Shown here in pieces: positions 1 to 10,093 of a DNA stretch of 64,000 bases (position 1 is the first letter of the stretch; each line of letters starts with the position of its first letter). The notes below the pieces were generated by a model. That model was given only the letters and a program-made list of their open reading frames with translations, was not told the origin of the DNA and ran no database searches. The stretch comes from Prescottella sp. R16 (lineage in GTDB: Bacteria > Actinomycetota > Actinomycetes > Mycobacteriales > Mycobacteriaceae): NCBI RefSeq assembly GCF_030656875.1, contig NZ_CP130943.1, positions 4,464,001 through 4,528,000 on the forward strand. Direction: 5' to 3'. The translations under genes were made by a program, and so were the position numbers.

Positions 1-2
1 CG

Positions 3-335
3 TGGACGATCGGGTCGGCGTACGTCGACACGAACGGCCGCGACGTCGACTTCGACTACTCGAACTGCAACCACGTGTGGAACAACCTCGGCTGGGAGCA
101 GCGCCCCGACGAAACCCGGGCCGAGTACGACGCACGAACGGACCTCCTCATCGAACAGCAGAACCGCGAGTTCGCCGACTGCCAGCGCGCCCAGGGCATC
201 GATCATTTCGAGGTCCGCTATCACCCGGACACCCTGTTCCGGCGTTTCCAGACGATCGAAGTGCTGCTGACACTGGCGCTTTCGGCGCTGCTGCTGATCC
301 CGTCACTGTGGGCGGTGCGCCGGCTGCGGCCCTGA
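3..335 (+). CDS. C-terminal end of a membrane protein, possibly an ABC-type permease (5' truncated by window)
   Basis: An open frame enters from the left edge (first full codon at 3) and ends at TGA 333-335, giving about 110 residues. A polar stretch with two cysteines (YSNCNHVW and FADCQRAQ) is followed by one hydrophobic segment near the C-terminus and a short basic tail (RRLRP). The end, a Y-H-P-x-x-x-F-x-x-F-Q motif running into a last membrane helix, resembles the C-terminus of actinobacterial ABC-2 type permeases. That is a family impression, not a firm match. The start and most of the protein lie outside the window. Confidence 0.5.
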   Translation, partial: WTIGSAYVDTNGRDVDFDYSNCNHVWNNLGWEQRPDETRAEYDARTDLLIEQQNREFADCQRAQGIDHFEVRYHPDTLFRRFQTIEVLLTLALSALLLIPSLWAVRRLRP

Positions 336-341
336 CCGGAC

Positions 342-390
342 GACACGATGGGCGAAGCATCACAATTGTGATTCTTCGCCCATCGGTGTC
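342..390. terminator. Long inverted repeat between a membrane gene and the MFS gene
   Basis: The arms GATGGGCGAAG (347-357) and CTTCGCCCATC (374-384) pair perfectly. They extend outward as GACAC/GTGTC with one bulged base, and inward as the 14-bp palindrome ATCACAATTGTGAT. There is no T-tract. It may be a transcription terminator for the upstream gene or, because its AT-rich centre is itself palindromic, an operator for the exporter downstream. Confidence 0.5.
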
Positions 391-565
391 TCGAAACCGA
401 CTATTCGTGAACATGTTTCGGCACTCGGGGCAGTAAATCGTGCGAGTTCCCGAACATCCCACTGAACGGACATGTGACTGGCGTCACGCATCGCGCATCA
501 GTGTCATGTGAGGGCTCGAACTCACTCGAGCTCACCCCGTTTCGGTGTCCGAAAGGATGACACGG

Positions 566-2095
566 ATGGCCTTCACCCCGACCGACGGCACGACACCGTC
601 GCCCGCCGGAGACAACGCCGGCTGGAACCCGCGGCTCGTGCTCTCACTGGCCGCGATCGTGCTCCTGCTCGAGCTGCTCGCAGTCAGCTACATCATGATC
701 TCGACGGCCCTGCCGGCGATCGCCACGCACTACCAGACCACCCAGGGCGCATGGCTGTTGACCGCGTTCCTCCTGGTCGGCGCCATGTGCGCCCCACTGA
801 TCGGCAAGCTCGCCGACATGTACGGCAAACGCAAGATGCTGCTGGCCTGCGTCGCGATCTCCCTCGTCGGATCGCTCGTCTCCGCACTCGCCACGTCGTA
901 CGCGATGATGATCGCCGGCCGCTGCCTGGCCGGACTGATGGTGCCGACCCTGTTCCTCAGCTACTCGCTGATCCGCGACGTCTTTCCCGCGAAGACGGTG
1001 CCGCTCGCCGTCAGCATCGCCACCAGCGGCATGGGCCTGATCGCGATCCCCGCACCGTTCCTCACCGGGTGGCTGCTCGACGACTTCGGCTTCCGGGCCA
1101 TCTTCTGGTTCTTCGTGGTGTGCCTCGTCGTGCTCGGCGGACTGATCCAGCTCACCACACCCGAATCGAACGTCCGACTCCGGTCCAGTATCGATTTCGT
1201 CGGCGCGGTCCTGCTCGGCGCAGGTATCGCTGGCATCCTCATCGCCCTCAGCTTCGGACCCTCCTGGGGCTGGGCGAACGGCGGAACCCTCGCGTTCCTG
1301 ATCGGCGGCATCGCACTCGTGATCGCGTGGCTCGTGTCGGCCCGGATGGTCACCGAACCGCTGATCGATCTCGACGTGCTCGGCAAGCGTCCCGTTCTGC
1401 TCACCACGATCGGCTCCGGTGTCGTCTACGGATCGTCCGGACTGTTCACGATCCTGCTGCCGATGATGGTCATGACCCCGGCGATCCTGGGCCTGGGCTA
1501 CGGATTCGGTGTCGACGCCGAAGGTTTCGCGCTGTACCAGGTTCCGGTCGGCGGCGCCGTCGTGCTCGGCGGCCTGCTCGTCGGCACTCTCGTCGGCCGC
1601 GGAACCCGGCCTCGCACGACGCTGGTGATCGGACTGCTCCTCAACTCCGTCGCGTTCGCATCGATCGCGCAGGCCAACGACACCACGGTCGTCGTCATGA
1701 TCGTCTGTGCGATCTTCGGTTTCGGTATGGGCATGGGCTACGCGTCGATCCCCAACCTGCTGATCGAGGCCGTGCCGCCTCAGTTGCAGGCCAGCTCCGC
1801 ATCCATGGTGGGGGTGGCCCAGTCGGTGTTCCCGGCGGTGCTCCCCGTCGTCGCGTTCACGATCATGAACAACTCGCACATCGCCGTGCTTCCGGCTGAG
1901 GTGCAGGCTCAGATGCAGGGCGCCGTGTTCTACGCCGAGAGCGGCTTCCAGATCGCGTTCTGGATCGGCGCGATCGTCGCACTGGTCGGAGCCGGTGTGG
2001 CATTCCTGTTGCCGCGCAACATCGAACAAGTGGCAGTGCCGACGACGTCCACGCGAACCGATGCGGGTGGCGACGAACTGGTCACCGCGGGCTGA
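566..2095 (+). CDS. MFS multidrug exporter, DHA2 (14-helix) type
   Basis: A 509-residue integral membrane protein with about 14 hydrophobic segments. The family expels drugs or other hydrophobic compounds by proton antiport at the cytoplasmic membrane. The loop between helices 2 and 3 carries the MFS motif A (GKLADMYGKRK). The length and the extra pair of helices fit the DHA2/EmrB branch rather than 12-helix MFS. I chose the ATG at 566 because GAAAGGA (551-557) lies about 8 bases upstream; in-frame GTG 545 and ATG 557 are possible alternatives. No regulator gene sits beside it, but the palindrome at 342-390 is the only obvious control site upstream. The substrate is unknown. Confidence 0.9.
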   Translation: MAFTPTDGTTPSPAGDNAGWNPRLVLSLAAIVLLLELLAVSYIMISTALPAIATHYQTTQGAWLLTAFLLVGAMCAPLIGKLADMYGKRKMLLACVAISLVGSLVSALATSYAMMIAGRCLAGLMVPTLFLSYSLIRDVFPAKTVPLAVSIATSGMGLIAIPAPFLTGWLLDDFGFRAIFWFFVVCLVVLGGLIQLTTPESNVRLRSSIDFVGAVLLGAGIAGILIALSFGPSWGWANGGTLAFLIGGIALVIAWLVSARMVTEPLIDLDVLGKRPVLLTTIGSGVVYGSSGLFTILLPMMVMTPAILGLGYGFGVDAEGFALYQVPVGGAVVLGGLLVGTLVGRGTRPRTTLVIGLLLNSVAFASIAQANDTTVVVMIVCAIFGFGMGMGYASIPNLLIEAVPPQLQASSASMVGVAQSVFPAVLPVVAFTIMNNSHIAVLPAEVQAQMQGAVFYAESGFQIAFWIGAIVALVGAGVAFLLPRNIEQVAVPTTSTRTDAGGDELVTAG

Positions 2096-2102
2096 CCCCG
2101 GG

Positions 2103-2147
2103 GCCCGGCATCACCGTCACCGCGGCAGCGGGATGGTGATGCCGGGC
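2103..2147. terminator. Bidirectional hairpin between convergent MFS and PBP genes
   Basis: GCCCGGCATCACC (2103-2115) and GGTGATGCCGGGC (2135-2147) form a perfect 13-bp stem. The right arm lies inside the last codons of the penicillin-binding protein gene, so the hairpin serves both converging transcripts. It has no T-tract, which is usual in high-GC actinobacteria. Confidence 0.6.
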
Positions 2148-4324
2148 AGGATCTCGATGCCCGGCGCCGGTGGGGCCGGCGGGGGCGGGGGTGCCGGCAG
2201 CTGAGGCGGGGGTGGCAGCGCCGGCAGTTGCGGCGGTTCGATCTGCTGTGGAACAGGATTGGCTTGGACGGCGGCCGGTGGCCCGGTCGAGACAGGCGGT
2301 GACCAGTCCGGTTCCTCGGTGTACGTCTGCACGGACCGCTGCCGGGTCGGCGCCGGCTCACTGTACTGCTCCTGCGTGTACTGCCCGCCGCCCCCGGACG
2401 ACGTGGTGGTGGGCGCCGGCGCCGGGCTTCCCTCCGGTGCGGCGAACTGCTCGTTCCCGGTCCCGGCGAGGGCGCCGTCCATCGTTTCCTTCCAGATGTC
2501 CGACGGCAGACCCGACCCGTAGATCAGCCCGCCCCAACTGTTTTCGATGGCCTTCCCGTCGGCGGTACCGACCCACACCGCCGTCGACAGCGACGGCGTG
2601 TAGCCGACCATCCACGCATCCTTGTTCTTCCCGGTGTCACCCAACTGCGCGGTCCCGGTCTTCGCGGCCGACACCCGGCCACCGGCGAGGCCGTGTCCGC
2701 GCGAGTAGGCGGCGATCGGCGTCATCGCCTGCGTGACCGAGTCCGCGATCGCCGGATCGATCCGCTTCTCACCCTCGGACGGCTGCCGGTCGAGCAGAAC
2801 CCGGCCGTCGGCGTCGACCACCTTCTGCACGAAGTACGGCGGGTGGAACGTGCCCGACGCCGCGAGCGTCCCGTACGCGGACGCCATGTCGATGGGTCGG
2901 GTCTGGTACTGGCCCAGCACGATTCCCGTCTCTGGCGGACCGCCGTTCTGGGTGAGGGTGTCGTGGTCGAGGCCGGGAATCCGCGTCGGGATACCGGCCT
3001 GGTGGGCGGCGTCGGCGATCTTCTGCGCGCCGTCCTCCATCGACAGCGTCAACCGGTAGTAACTGGTGTTGAGCGACCGTTTGAGCGCCTCGGACAGACT
3101 GCACGTGCCGCAGGTTTCACCCTCGACGTTCCTGATCGTCAGACCACCGACCGTGAGCGGCGCACTGCTGAACGGCGTCGACAACGGAATCTTGTTCTCC
3201 AACGCCGCCACCGCCCCGAACACCTTGAACGACGACCCCGTCTGCAGGCCGGCCTGCGCGAAGTCGTAGCCGGCGCCCTCCGTCCCGCCGTAGTAGGCGC
3301 GCACCGCACCGGACCGCGGATCGATCGAGACGACCGCCGTGCGCAGTTCGTCGGGCTGACCGCCGAGGGTGCGCCGGACCGCGTCCACCGCCGCCTGCTG
3401 TGCCTTCGCGTCGATCGTCGTGGTGATCTGCAGGCCGCCGGTGTTCAGATCCTGCTCGCTGATCCCGGACGCCTCGAGTTCCCGCACCACCTGGGTGCGG
3501 ATCAACCCCTCCGGACCGGGTGTGACGTCGGGCGGCACCGCCGGCAACACGTCCGGGAACTCGATATCGGCCCGTTCCGCGGCCGCCAGTACCCCCATCT
3601 CGACCATGCCGTCGAGCACATAGTTCCAGCGGGCCGTCAGCCCGTCCCGGTTCGTGTCCGGATCCAGTGCGGACGGCGACTGGATCACCGCCGCCAGCAC
3701 CACACCCTCGGGGAGCGTCAATCGGTCGACGGACTTGCCGAAGAACGCGTGCGACGCGGCGGCGATACCGTACGCACCACGTCCGAAATAGATCGTGTTG
3801 AGGTAGGCGGCCAGGATCTCGTCCTTCGACCACTGCCGCGCCATCTTCGCCGACACCACCAGCTCGCGTGCCTTGCGGATCACATTGCGGTCGGTGCCCA
3901 CGAGCGCGTTCTTCACATACTGCTGCGTGATCGTCGACCCGCCGCCCGCGCTCTCCCGGCCCAGCAGATTGTCGCGTCCGGCACGCAGGAACCCGGAGAT
4001 CGAATACCCCGGATTGGAGTAGAACTCGCGGTCCTCCGCCGACAGCACCGCATTCCGGACATGACCGGGCACCGCGTCGAGCGGCACCTCCGTCCGATTG
4101 CCCTCCGGCGGAATCACCGTCGTCACCACCGTCGACCCGTCGGACGCGAAAAGCGTCGCCACCTGGTTGGGCCGCATCTCGTCGGGACTCGGGACGTCGG
4201 CGAGTACGTACGCCATGCCGAGCAGGATCATCGGGACGATCACGACGAGCGCGAGAACACGCAGAATCCGGCGTCGGCGCGGTCGTGAAGGTGTGTGCGG
4301 TGGCGCGCTGCTCGTGGAGTTCAC
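2117..4324 (-). CDS. Class A penicillin-binding protein (bifunctional transglycosylase/transpeptidase)
   Basis: A 735-residue cell-wall synthase. A short basic cytoplasmic tail (RPRRRR) and one membrane anchor (residues 20-43) precede a GT51 glycosyltransferase domain with EDREFY (97-102) and the QQYVKN block. The transpeptidase domain follows, with the active-site S364-S-F-K, S417-L-N and K555-T-G-T. All catalytic motifs are present, so it should polymerise and crosslink peptidoglycan outside the membrane. The last ~120 residues are a Pro/Gln-rich tail, as in PonA1/PonA2-type proteins of mycobacteria, where such tails tend to be disordered. It starts at GTG 4324 and is transcribed towards the MFS gene. 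The sequence alone does not say whether it is the PonA1 or PonA2 orthologue. Confidence 0.93.
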   Translation of the reverse strand: MNSTSSAPPHTPSRPRRRRILRVLALVVIVPMILLGMAYVLADVPSPDEMRPNQVATLFASDGSTVVTTVIPPEGNRTEVPLDAVPGHVRNAVLSAEDREFYSNPGYSISGFLRAGRDNLLGRESAGGGSTITQQYVKNALVGTDRNVIRKARELVVSAKMARQWSKDEILAAYLNTIYFGRGAYGIAAASHAFFGKSVDRLTLPEGVVLAAVIQSPSALDPDTNRDGLTARWNYVLDGMVEMGVLAAAERADIEFPDVLPAVPPDVTPGPEGLIRTQVVRELEASGISEQDLNTGGLQITTTIDAKAQQAAVDAVRRTLGGQPDELRTAVVSIDPRSGAVRAYYGGTEGAGYDFAQAGLQTGSSFKVFGAVAALENKIPLSTPFSSAPLTVGGLTIRNVEGETCGTCSLSEALKRSLNTSYYRLTLSMEDGAQKIADAAHQAGIPTRIPGLDHDTLTQNGGPPETGIVLGQYQTRPIDMASAYGTLAASGTFHPPYFVQKVVDADGRVLLDRQPSEGEKRIDPAIADSVTQAMTPIAAYSRGHGLAGGRVSAAKTGTAQLGDTGKNKDAWMVGYTPSLSTAVWVGTADGKAIENSWGGLIYGSGLPSDIWKETMDGALAGTGNEQFAAPEGSPAPAPTTTSSGGGGQYTQEQYSEPAPTRQRSVQTYTEEPDWSPPVSTGPPAAVQANPVPQQIEPPQLPALPPPPQLPAPPPPPAPPAPGIEILPGITIPLPR

Positions 4325-4475
4325 GTAGGTAACTTCCGGTCCGCAGTCGGTGACCCGCCCGGTGTCGGTCGGATCCGGTCGTCACCCGATCGTGGCACCT
4401 CACGCCGCCGTCGGCACGCCGATCACCACCATTCACCCCGGATCCCGGGACGGACCGGACGTACCCGACACCACC

Positions 4476-4526
4476 GCGGGCGGTTGCTGTGGCATCGGCC
4501 GAGAGACCCGCGCAGCAACAGCCCGC
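4476..4526 (-). terminator. Hairpin downstream of the sugar ABC operon
   Basis: GCGGGCGGTTGCTG (4476-4489) pairs with CAGCAACAGCCCGC (4513-4526) with one mismatch around a 23-base loop. It lies just past the stop of the last (small) gene of the minus-strand operon, in the 229-bp gap before the PBP gene. Confidence 0.45.
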
Positions 4527-4553
4527 CGCAGCCGCCCGCCTACAACCGGCCGA

Positions 4554-4745
4554 CTACAACCGTCGATGCGCGACGAGCGCCCCGCCGAGCGCCAGCACAC
4601 ATCCGAGCAGCACCAGGGACGCCGTGACCGACGGCTCACCGCGCACGATCGGGACGACCGCCGCGAGGAACGCCATGAACGTGAAGAACCCGAGGATGCC
4701 GATGAGCATTTCGAGGGACTGCCGTCCCCGCTGCGGTCTAGACAC
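4554..4745 (-). CDS. Small two-helix membrane protein at the end of the sugar ABC operon (MusI position)
   Basis: A 63-residue frame begins at GTG 4745, 14 bases after the stop of the second permease gene. It has two hydrophobic segments, roughly LIGILGFFTFMAFLAAVVPI and VTASLVLLGCVLALGGALVA, joined by a short charged loop, so it should be an inner-membrane hairpin protein. In Corynebacterium glutamicum the maltose importer MusEFGK2 needs an extra small membrane protein, MusI, encoded after the permease genes. The gene order here is the same, which suggests the same role, but I cannot confirm homology by eye. An internal ATG 12 codons on is a possible alternative start. Confidence 0.6.
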   Translation of the reverse strand: MSRPQRGRQSLEMLIGILGFFTFMAFLAAVVPIVRGEPSVTASLVLLGCVLALGGALVAHRRL

Positions 4746-4759
4746 GTCCGGCCGCCATG

Positions 4760-5755
4760 TCAGCTCTTCACGCCGCCCGCGGTCAGGCCCGAAACGATGC
4801 GCCGCTGGAACAGCAGCACCATGATCACCAGGGGGATGGTGACGAGCGTGCCGGCCGCCATGATCGCCGCGTACGGCTGCTCCCACGAGTTCGCGCCCGC
4901 GAACCGGGCGATCGCAACGGTGACCGGTTCGGTGCTCTCCGTCGACAGCAGGCTCGACAGCATGAACTCGTTCCACGTGGCGATGAACGCGAGGATCGCG
5001 GTGGTGAACAGGGCGGGCGCGGCCAGCGGCAGGATCACCAGCCGGAACGCCTGGAACCGGGATGCACCGTCGATGCGGGCGGCCTCCTCGAGTTCCCACG
5101 GCAGATCCGACAGGAACGAGGTGAGCGTGTAGATCGTCAACGGCAGCACGAACGAGATGTTCGGGATGATCAGCGCCTGGTACTGGCCGATCCAGCCGAA
5201 GTCGCCGAACAGTTGGAACAGCGGCGTCATGAGCGCGACGGTCGGGAACATCGACGCGCCCAGAACGATGCCGGTGACGACGAACTTGCCGCGGAACTCG
5301 ATGCGGGCCAGCGCGTACGCGGCGAACACACCGAGCAGCAGGCCGACGGCCGTCGTCACCACACCGATGATCAGGCTGTTGACGATGGCGCCGAGGAAGT
5401 CGTTGCCCTTGTCCGTGGACAGGGCGGCCCGGAAGTTGTCGAGCGTGACGTACGTCGGCCACGGTGTCGTGTCGAAGGTGTGGTCGACGCGCCGGAATGC
5501 GGTGACGACCATCCAGTAGAACGGCGCCAGACCCCAGATCAGGATGATCGCGACACCGAGATAGGTGCGGGCCGCCTTGCCGCGGTCGGTGCGCCGGCGC
5601 GGCTTGTCGAGGACGGTGGCCCGGTCGGTGTCCGGCGGGGGAGTGAGGACCGCGGTCGCGGTCGGCACCGACGACGTCTGTGTCACCGCATGCGCGTCGT
5701 GGACGTCGTAGGCGTCGGGCTCGTCGTACTCGTCGGGCTTGCTGTGGCGTCCCAT
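4760..5755 (-). CDS. musG: Sugar ABC transporter permease (MusG/MalG-like)
   Basis: A 331-residue CUT1-family permease. A hydrophilic, Asp/Pro-rich N-terminal extension of about 60 residues precedes six hydrophobic segments. The cytoplasmic EAA loop that docks the ATPase reads EEAARIDGASRFQAF, followed by a proline-rich helix end, as in MalG. The ATG overlaps the stop of the preceding permease gene by one base (TGATG on the coding strand), so the two are translationally coupled. Together with the neighbouring permease, lipoprotein and ATPase it would import an oligosaccharide, maltose or trehalose being the best guesses from the Mus-like gene order. The symbol is assigned from that order. Confidence 0.88.
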   Translation of the reverse strand: MGRHSKPDEYDEPDAYDVHDAHAVTQTSSVPTATAVLTPPPDTDRATVLDKPRRRTDRGKAARTYLGVAIILIWGLAPFYWMVVTAFRRVDHTFDTTPWPTYVTLDNFRAALSTDKGNDFLGAIVNSLIIGVVTTAVGLLLGVFAAYALARIEFRGKFVVTGIVLGASMFPTVALMTPLFQLFGDFGWIGQYQALIIPNISFVLPLTIYTLTSFLSDLPWELEEAARIDGASRFQAFRLVILPLAAPALFTTAILAFIATWNEFMLSSLLSTESTEPVTVAIARFAGANSWEQPYAAIMAAGTLVTIPLVIMVLLFQRRIVSGLTAGGVKS

Positions 5756-6846
5756 CAGTGATCCGCTCCCTTCCGCTGCTCGTCCTGGGTACGCACCGCG
5801 TTGGCGCCGAGGAACTTCACCATGACGAACGCGACCGCGAAGATCAGTAGGAAGATCAGCGTCGACAGAGCGGACGCGCTCTGGAAGTTGCCCTGCCGGA
5901 TGTCGGCCATCACCAGGATGGACAGCGTCGTGTTCGGGGTGGCACCGGATGTGCCGGACAGGATCGCGGGCAGGTCGTACATGCGGAGCACATCGAGGGT
6001 GCGGAACAGGACCGCGACCATGAGGGCGGGTTTGACCAGCGGCAGCGTGATCTTCGTGAACCGCTGCCATGCGCTCGCGCCGTCGACCTTCGCGGCCTCG
6101 TACACGTCCTGCGGGATCATCTGCAGGCCCGCGAGGATGAGCAGCGCCATGAACGGTGTCGTCTTCCACACGTCGGCGATGATGACCGCGAACCTCGACG
6201 CCCACGGGTCGGTGGTCCACGCGATGGACGTGCCCATCAGCCGGTTCGCGATGCCGTTCTCGGCGAAGATGAAGAACCACAGCTTCGCGGTGACCGCGGT
6301 GGGGATGGCCCACGGGATGAGCACGCTCGCCCGCAGCAGCGACCGGCCCCAGAACGTCTTGCCCATGACGGTGGCCATCCACAGGCCGAGCAGCACCTCG
6401 ATCGCGACGGTGACGACGGCGAAGAACAGTGTCACCCACAACGCGGGCCAGAAGTCGTGGGAGAGGGTGCCGGGTGGGCACGTGCCCGCACCGGCACCGC
6501 AGTCCTGCACGAGCCACTGCAGGTAGTGCTTGAATCCGGCGAACCCACCGTCGGTGAATCGGCCGGTGTCGGGATCGATGCCCTTGTTCGCCTGGAACGA
6601 CAGGTACACGGCACGGATCACCGGGTACACGATGACGACGGCCAGGATCACCATCGTCGGGGCGATCAGCCAGACCGGCCGGAAGTCGCGCTTACGGCGC
6701 GCAGCGACCGTCGGGGATTCGTCGTCGTGACCCGTCCGCGTGGTGCCGGGGCCGGGCCCGGACACGCGACCGCCGTGGTCGGGATCGTCGACCCCGACCA
6801 CGGCGCGGGCCTCGTCTGCTCGCCGCAGCTCAGCAGAGTCAGCCAT
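5755..6846 (-). CDS. musF: Sugar ABC transporter permease (MusF/MalF-like)
   Basis: A 363-residue CUT1 permease. A basic and acidic cytoplasmic N-terminus of about 55 residues is followed by six membrane segments. A periplasmic insert with two cysteines (QDCGAGAGTCPPG) follows the first helix. The EAA motif reads YEAAKVDGASAWQRF and is followed by KITLPLVKPAL, typical of MalF-type subunits. It lies 23 bases after the lipoprotein stop and overlaps the next permease by one base. It should form the heterodimeric channel with that permease in the cytoplasmic membrane. Substrate choice rests on the gene order only. Confidence 0.88.
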   Translation of the reverse strand: MADSAELRRADEARAVVGVDDPDHGGRVSGPGPGTTRTGHDDESPTVAARRKRDFRPVWLIAPTMVILAVVIVYPVIRAVYLSFQANKGIDPDTGRFTDGGFAGFKHYLQWLVQDCGAGAGTCPPGTLSHDFWPALWVTLFFAVVTVAIEVLLGLWMATVMGKTFWGRSLLRASVLIPWAIPTAVTAKLWFFIFAENGIANRLMGTSIAWTTDPWASRFAVIIADVWKTTPFMALLILAGLQMIPQDVYEAAKVDGASAWQRFTKITLPLVKPALMVAVLFRTLDVLRMYDLPAILSGTSGATPNTTLSILVMADIRQGNFQSASALSTLIFLLIFAVAFVMVKFLGANAVRTQDEQRKGADH

Positions 6847-6869
6847 CGTGCGTTACCTGATCTCTCGTG

Positions 6870-8153
6870 TTACTTGGTGGCGTTGGTGATCGCCGCGGCC
6901 ATGTCGCTGGTCGCCTGGTCGACGGTGACCTTGCCGTTCAGGGCAGCGCTGGCGTTGTCCATGATCGCCTTCGAGACACCCTCGTAGTACGGGGTGACCG
7001 GACGCGGCTGCGCGTTCTCGAGCGCCGCCTTCAGCGCCGGCAGGTACGGGTACTTGGCGATCAGGGCCGGGTCGTCGTAGACGGACTTGAGGACCGGCGG
7101 GAACGACGCGTCCGCGAACGACATCTGGTTCTCCTCGTTCTGGACGAACGCGACGAAGTCCCGCGCGGTCGCCTTGTTCTTCGAGAAGACGTTGATGCCG
7201 TTGTTGAAGCCGCCGACGGTGGAGGCGCCGGGGCCGTTCGGGCCGACGATCGGTGCGACGGCAACCTTGCCCTGCACCTTCGAGCCGTCCTTCTCCGCGT
7301 TGTCCCACATGTACGGCCAGTTGTAGGCGTACGCGGACTCGCCGCCGACGAACGCGAGGTTGGTCTCCTCCTCGGTGAACCCGGTGGAGCGCTTCGCGAT
7401 GACGCCGGACTGGTAGGCGTCGACCAGTGCCTGCAGGCCCGCCTTCGCCTCCGGCGAGGTGACCTCGGGGGTCTTGCCGTCGTCGCCGACGACCGCACCG
7501 CCCCACGAGTTGATGAACTGGGTGGTGTTGATGACGAGGCCCTCGTACTGCTTGAGCTGCGTGACCATGCAGTCCGGAACCGTCTTGACCTGCTCGGTGG
7601 CGCAGCTCTCGCTCAGCGCGTTCCAGTCGGCGGGCGCCTGCGGAACCAGGTCGGTGCGGTAGTACAGCAGCTGCGCGTTGGTGTTCTGCGGTGCCGCGTA
7701 CAGCGTGCCGCGGTAGGTCGCGGAGTCGACGGTGGCCGGCAGCAGCGGCTCGGTGTCGATCGCCAGCTCACCCTCGAGCGGCTGCAGCCAGCCGTTCGCG
7801 GCGAACTCTGCCGTCCACGGCAGGTCCAGGGCCATCACGTCGTAGTCGGCGTTGCCGGCCTGCAGCGACTGCACGAGCTTGGTGCGCTGATCGTTGGCCT
7901 CGCCCGGGAGCTCCTTGAGGGAGACCTGTTCGTTGGGGTGAGTGGCGTTCCACTTGGCGATCACCGGCTGCAGCTTGTCGGTGTCGGTCTTGCCCATCGC
8001 GAAGGAGATCGCGCCGCGGCCGTCGAGGTTCTGTGTGACGGCGTCGTCGGTGTTACCGCCGCCCCCGTTGTCGCTCGAGCAGCCGGCGAGCGCGAGCAGC
8101 GCGACGGCCGAGGCCGCGACCGCCACCCGCGAACGCGTAGTGAATGAACGCAT
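6870..8153 (-). CDS. musE: Extracellular sugar-binding lipoprotein of the ABC importer (MusE-like)
   Basis: A 427-residue family 1 solute-binding protein. The N-terminus has a basic start (MRSFTTRSR), a hydrophobic stretch and the lipobox L-A-G-C, so it is lipid-anchored outside the membrane. A Gly/Asp-rich linker follows, then the mixed fold with many aromatic residues typical of maltose/trehalose binders. The ATG at 8153 is supported by AAAGGTGG a few bases upstream; a longer in-frame start exists but would put the signal peptide internally. It is the first gene after a 144-bp gap from the ATPase gene, so it may have its own promoter and be made in excess over the permeases. Confidence 0.88.
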   Translation of the reverse strand: MRSFTTRSRVAVAASAVALLALAGCSSDNGGGGNTDDAVTQNLDGRGAISFAMGKTDTDKLQPVIAKWNATHPNEQVSLKELPGEANDQRTKLVQSLQAGNADYDVMALDLPWTAEFAANGWLQPLEGELAIDTEPLLPATVDSATYRGTLYAAPQNTNAQLLYYRTDLVPQAPADWNALSESCATEQVKTVPDCMVTQLKQYEGLVINTTQFINSWGGAVVGDDGKTPEVTSPEAKAGLQALVDAYQSGVIAKRSTGFTEEETNLAFVGGESAYAYNWPYMWDNAEKDGSKVQGKVAVAPIVGPNGPGASTVGGFNNGINVFSKNKATARDFVAFVQNEENQMSFADASFPPVLKSVYDDPALIAKYPYLPALKAALENAQPRPVTPYYEGVSKAIMDNASAALNGKVTVDQATSDMAAAITNATK

Positions 8154-8191
8154 GGTCCACCTTTCCGATAGACGATCCGGCTCCGACATCG

Positions 8192-8207
8192 GACGCCGTG
8201 TGGCGTC
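8192..8207. promoter_or_regulatory. Short dyad upstream of the sugar-binding lipoprotein gene
   Basis: GACGCC-GTGT-GGCGTC is a 6-bp perfect inverted repeat in the 144-bp gap between the ATPase and lipoprotein genes. It could be a small hairpin separating the two genes or an operator; nothing decides between these. Confidence 0.3.
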
Positions 8208-8297
8208 GTGAACGTCGGGCCGAGGCATATGTCGCCGCCTACTTTGGCACGAACAAGGCCCGGTTTCGGTCATTACACCCGGACTGGATCGGTCCGG

Positions 8298-9380
<1,083 letters not shown>

Positions 9381-9509
9381 GAGTGATGCGGTCCCTTCAC
9401 CGGCAGGAACGTGCCGGACGATCCGAGTAAGGGTGGGCTGGCGGAGACTAGCGCCTGAATGCGTCCGGCGTCACATCGAGGTGATCCGAGCCGGTCCGGG
9501 ATGTGGTTT

Positions 9510-9989
9510 CTACCGCACCGGCCGCAACCGCACGAAGTGGATGCGGCGTCCGGCCTCCCGGAAGTCGTCGGCGCTGCCGTCCACCTCGAAACCCATCACC
9601 CGGCACAGTCGGATCGCGAGCTTCCGGTGCTCGCTGCCGTAGCGGGCCATGAGCTCGCCCCCGGCCGCGGCATCGAGCAGTTCGGCGTCGACGTCCGCCC
9701 GGCGCCGCCCCGACTGCACGTGCGCGCGGGGATGCGCCTCGAGATTCCGGTACCAGTCCGATTTCGTACCGAACCCGGCCGCAACCACCCAGCCGTCGGC
9801 GGTGTCGTCGTGGTTGACGACCTCGAGCACCACCTGCCGGGTCTTGCCACTACGGCGGCCCACATGCTCGAGATACAGGAACCGGTGACCCAGCAGTGGC
9901 CCGAGATGCCATCGATACAGGGTGATCGGCAGCCGGAACAGCAGACGCTTCACACCGGTCGGCGGGGTCGAGCGCTCGAGGATCCGCAT
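9510..9989 (-). CDS. F420H2-dependent nitroreductase/quinone reductase family protein
   Basis: A 159-residue protein of the deazaflavin-dependent nitroreductase (Ddn-like) family. The core motif LEHVGRRSGKTRQVVLEVV matches the conserved G-R-x-S-G-x-x-R block that binds cofactor F420. The following region, GWVVAAGFG…WYRNLEAHP, also fits the family. Members reduce quinones or nitro compounds, sometimes at the membrane. The ATG at 9989 gives the usual length; an upstream in-frame start would add a 42-residue Gly/Arg-rich extension with no family counterpart. It is divergent from the next gene and is one of two F420-type enzymes in this stretch. Confidence 0.82.
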   Translation of the reverse strand: MRILERSTPPTGVKRLLFRLPITLYRWHLGPLLGHRFLYLEHVGRRSGKTRQVVLEVVNHDDTADGWVVAAGFGTKSDWYRNLEAHPRAHVQSGRRRADVDAELLDAAAGGELMARYGSEHRKLAIRLCRVMGFEVDGSADDFREAGRRIHFVRLRPVR

Positions 9990-10093
9990 GGGTCCAGTGT
10001 GCGCCCGCAGCCCGCCGGACGGGGCCGGTCGGAGGAACGGGCCACACCGAATCACACGTATCGGAATCGAACCGGTCCCGATACCCTCGCCGG

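Noticed and set aside
644..2029. A 461-residue minus-strand frame inside the MFS gene
   Set aside because: Its Asp/His/Arg-rich composition is typical of an antisense frame in high-GC DNA, and the plus strand is clearly a transporter.
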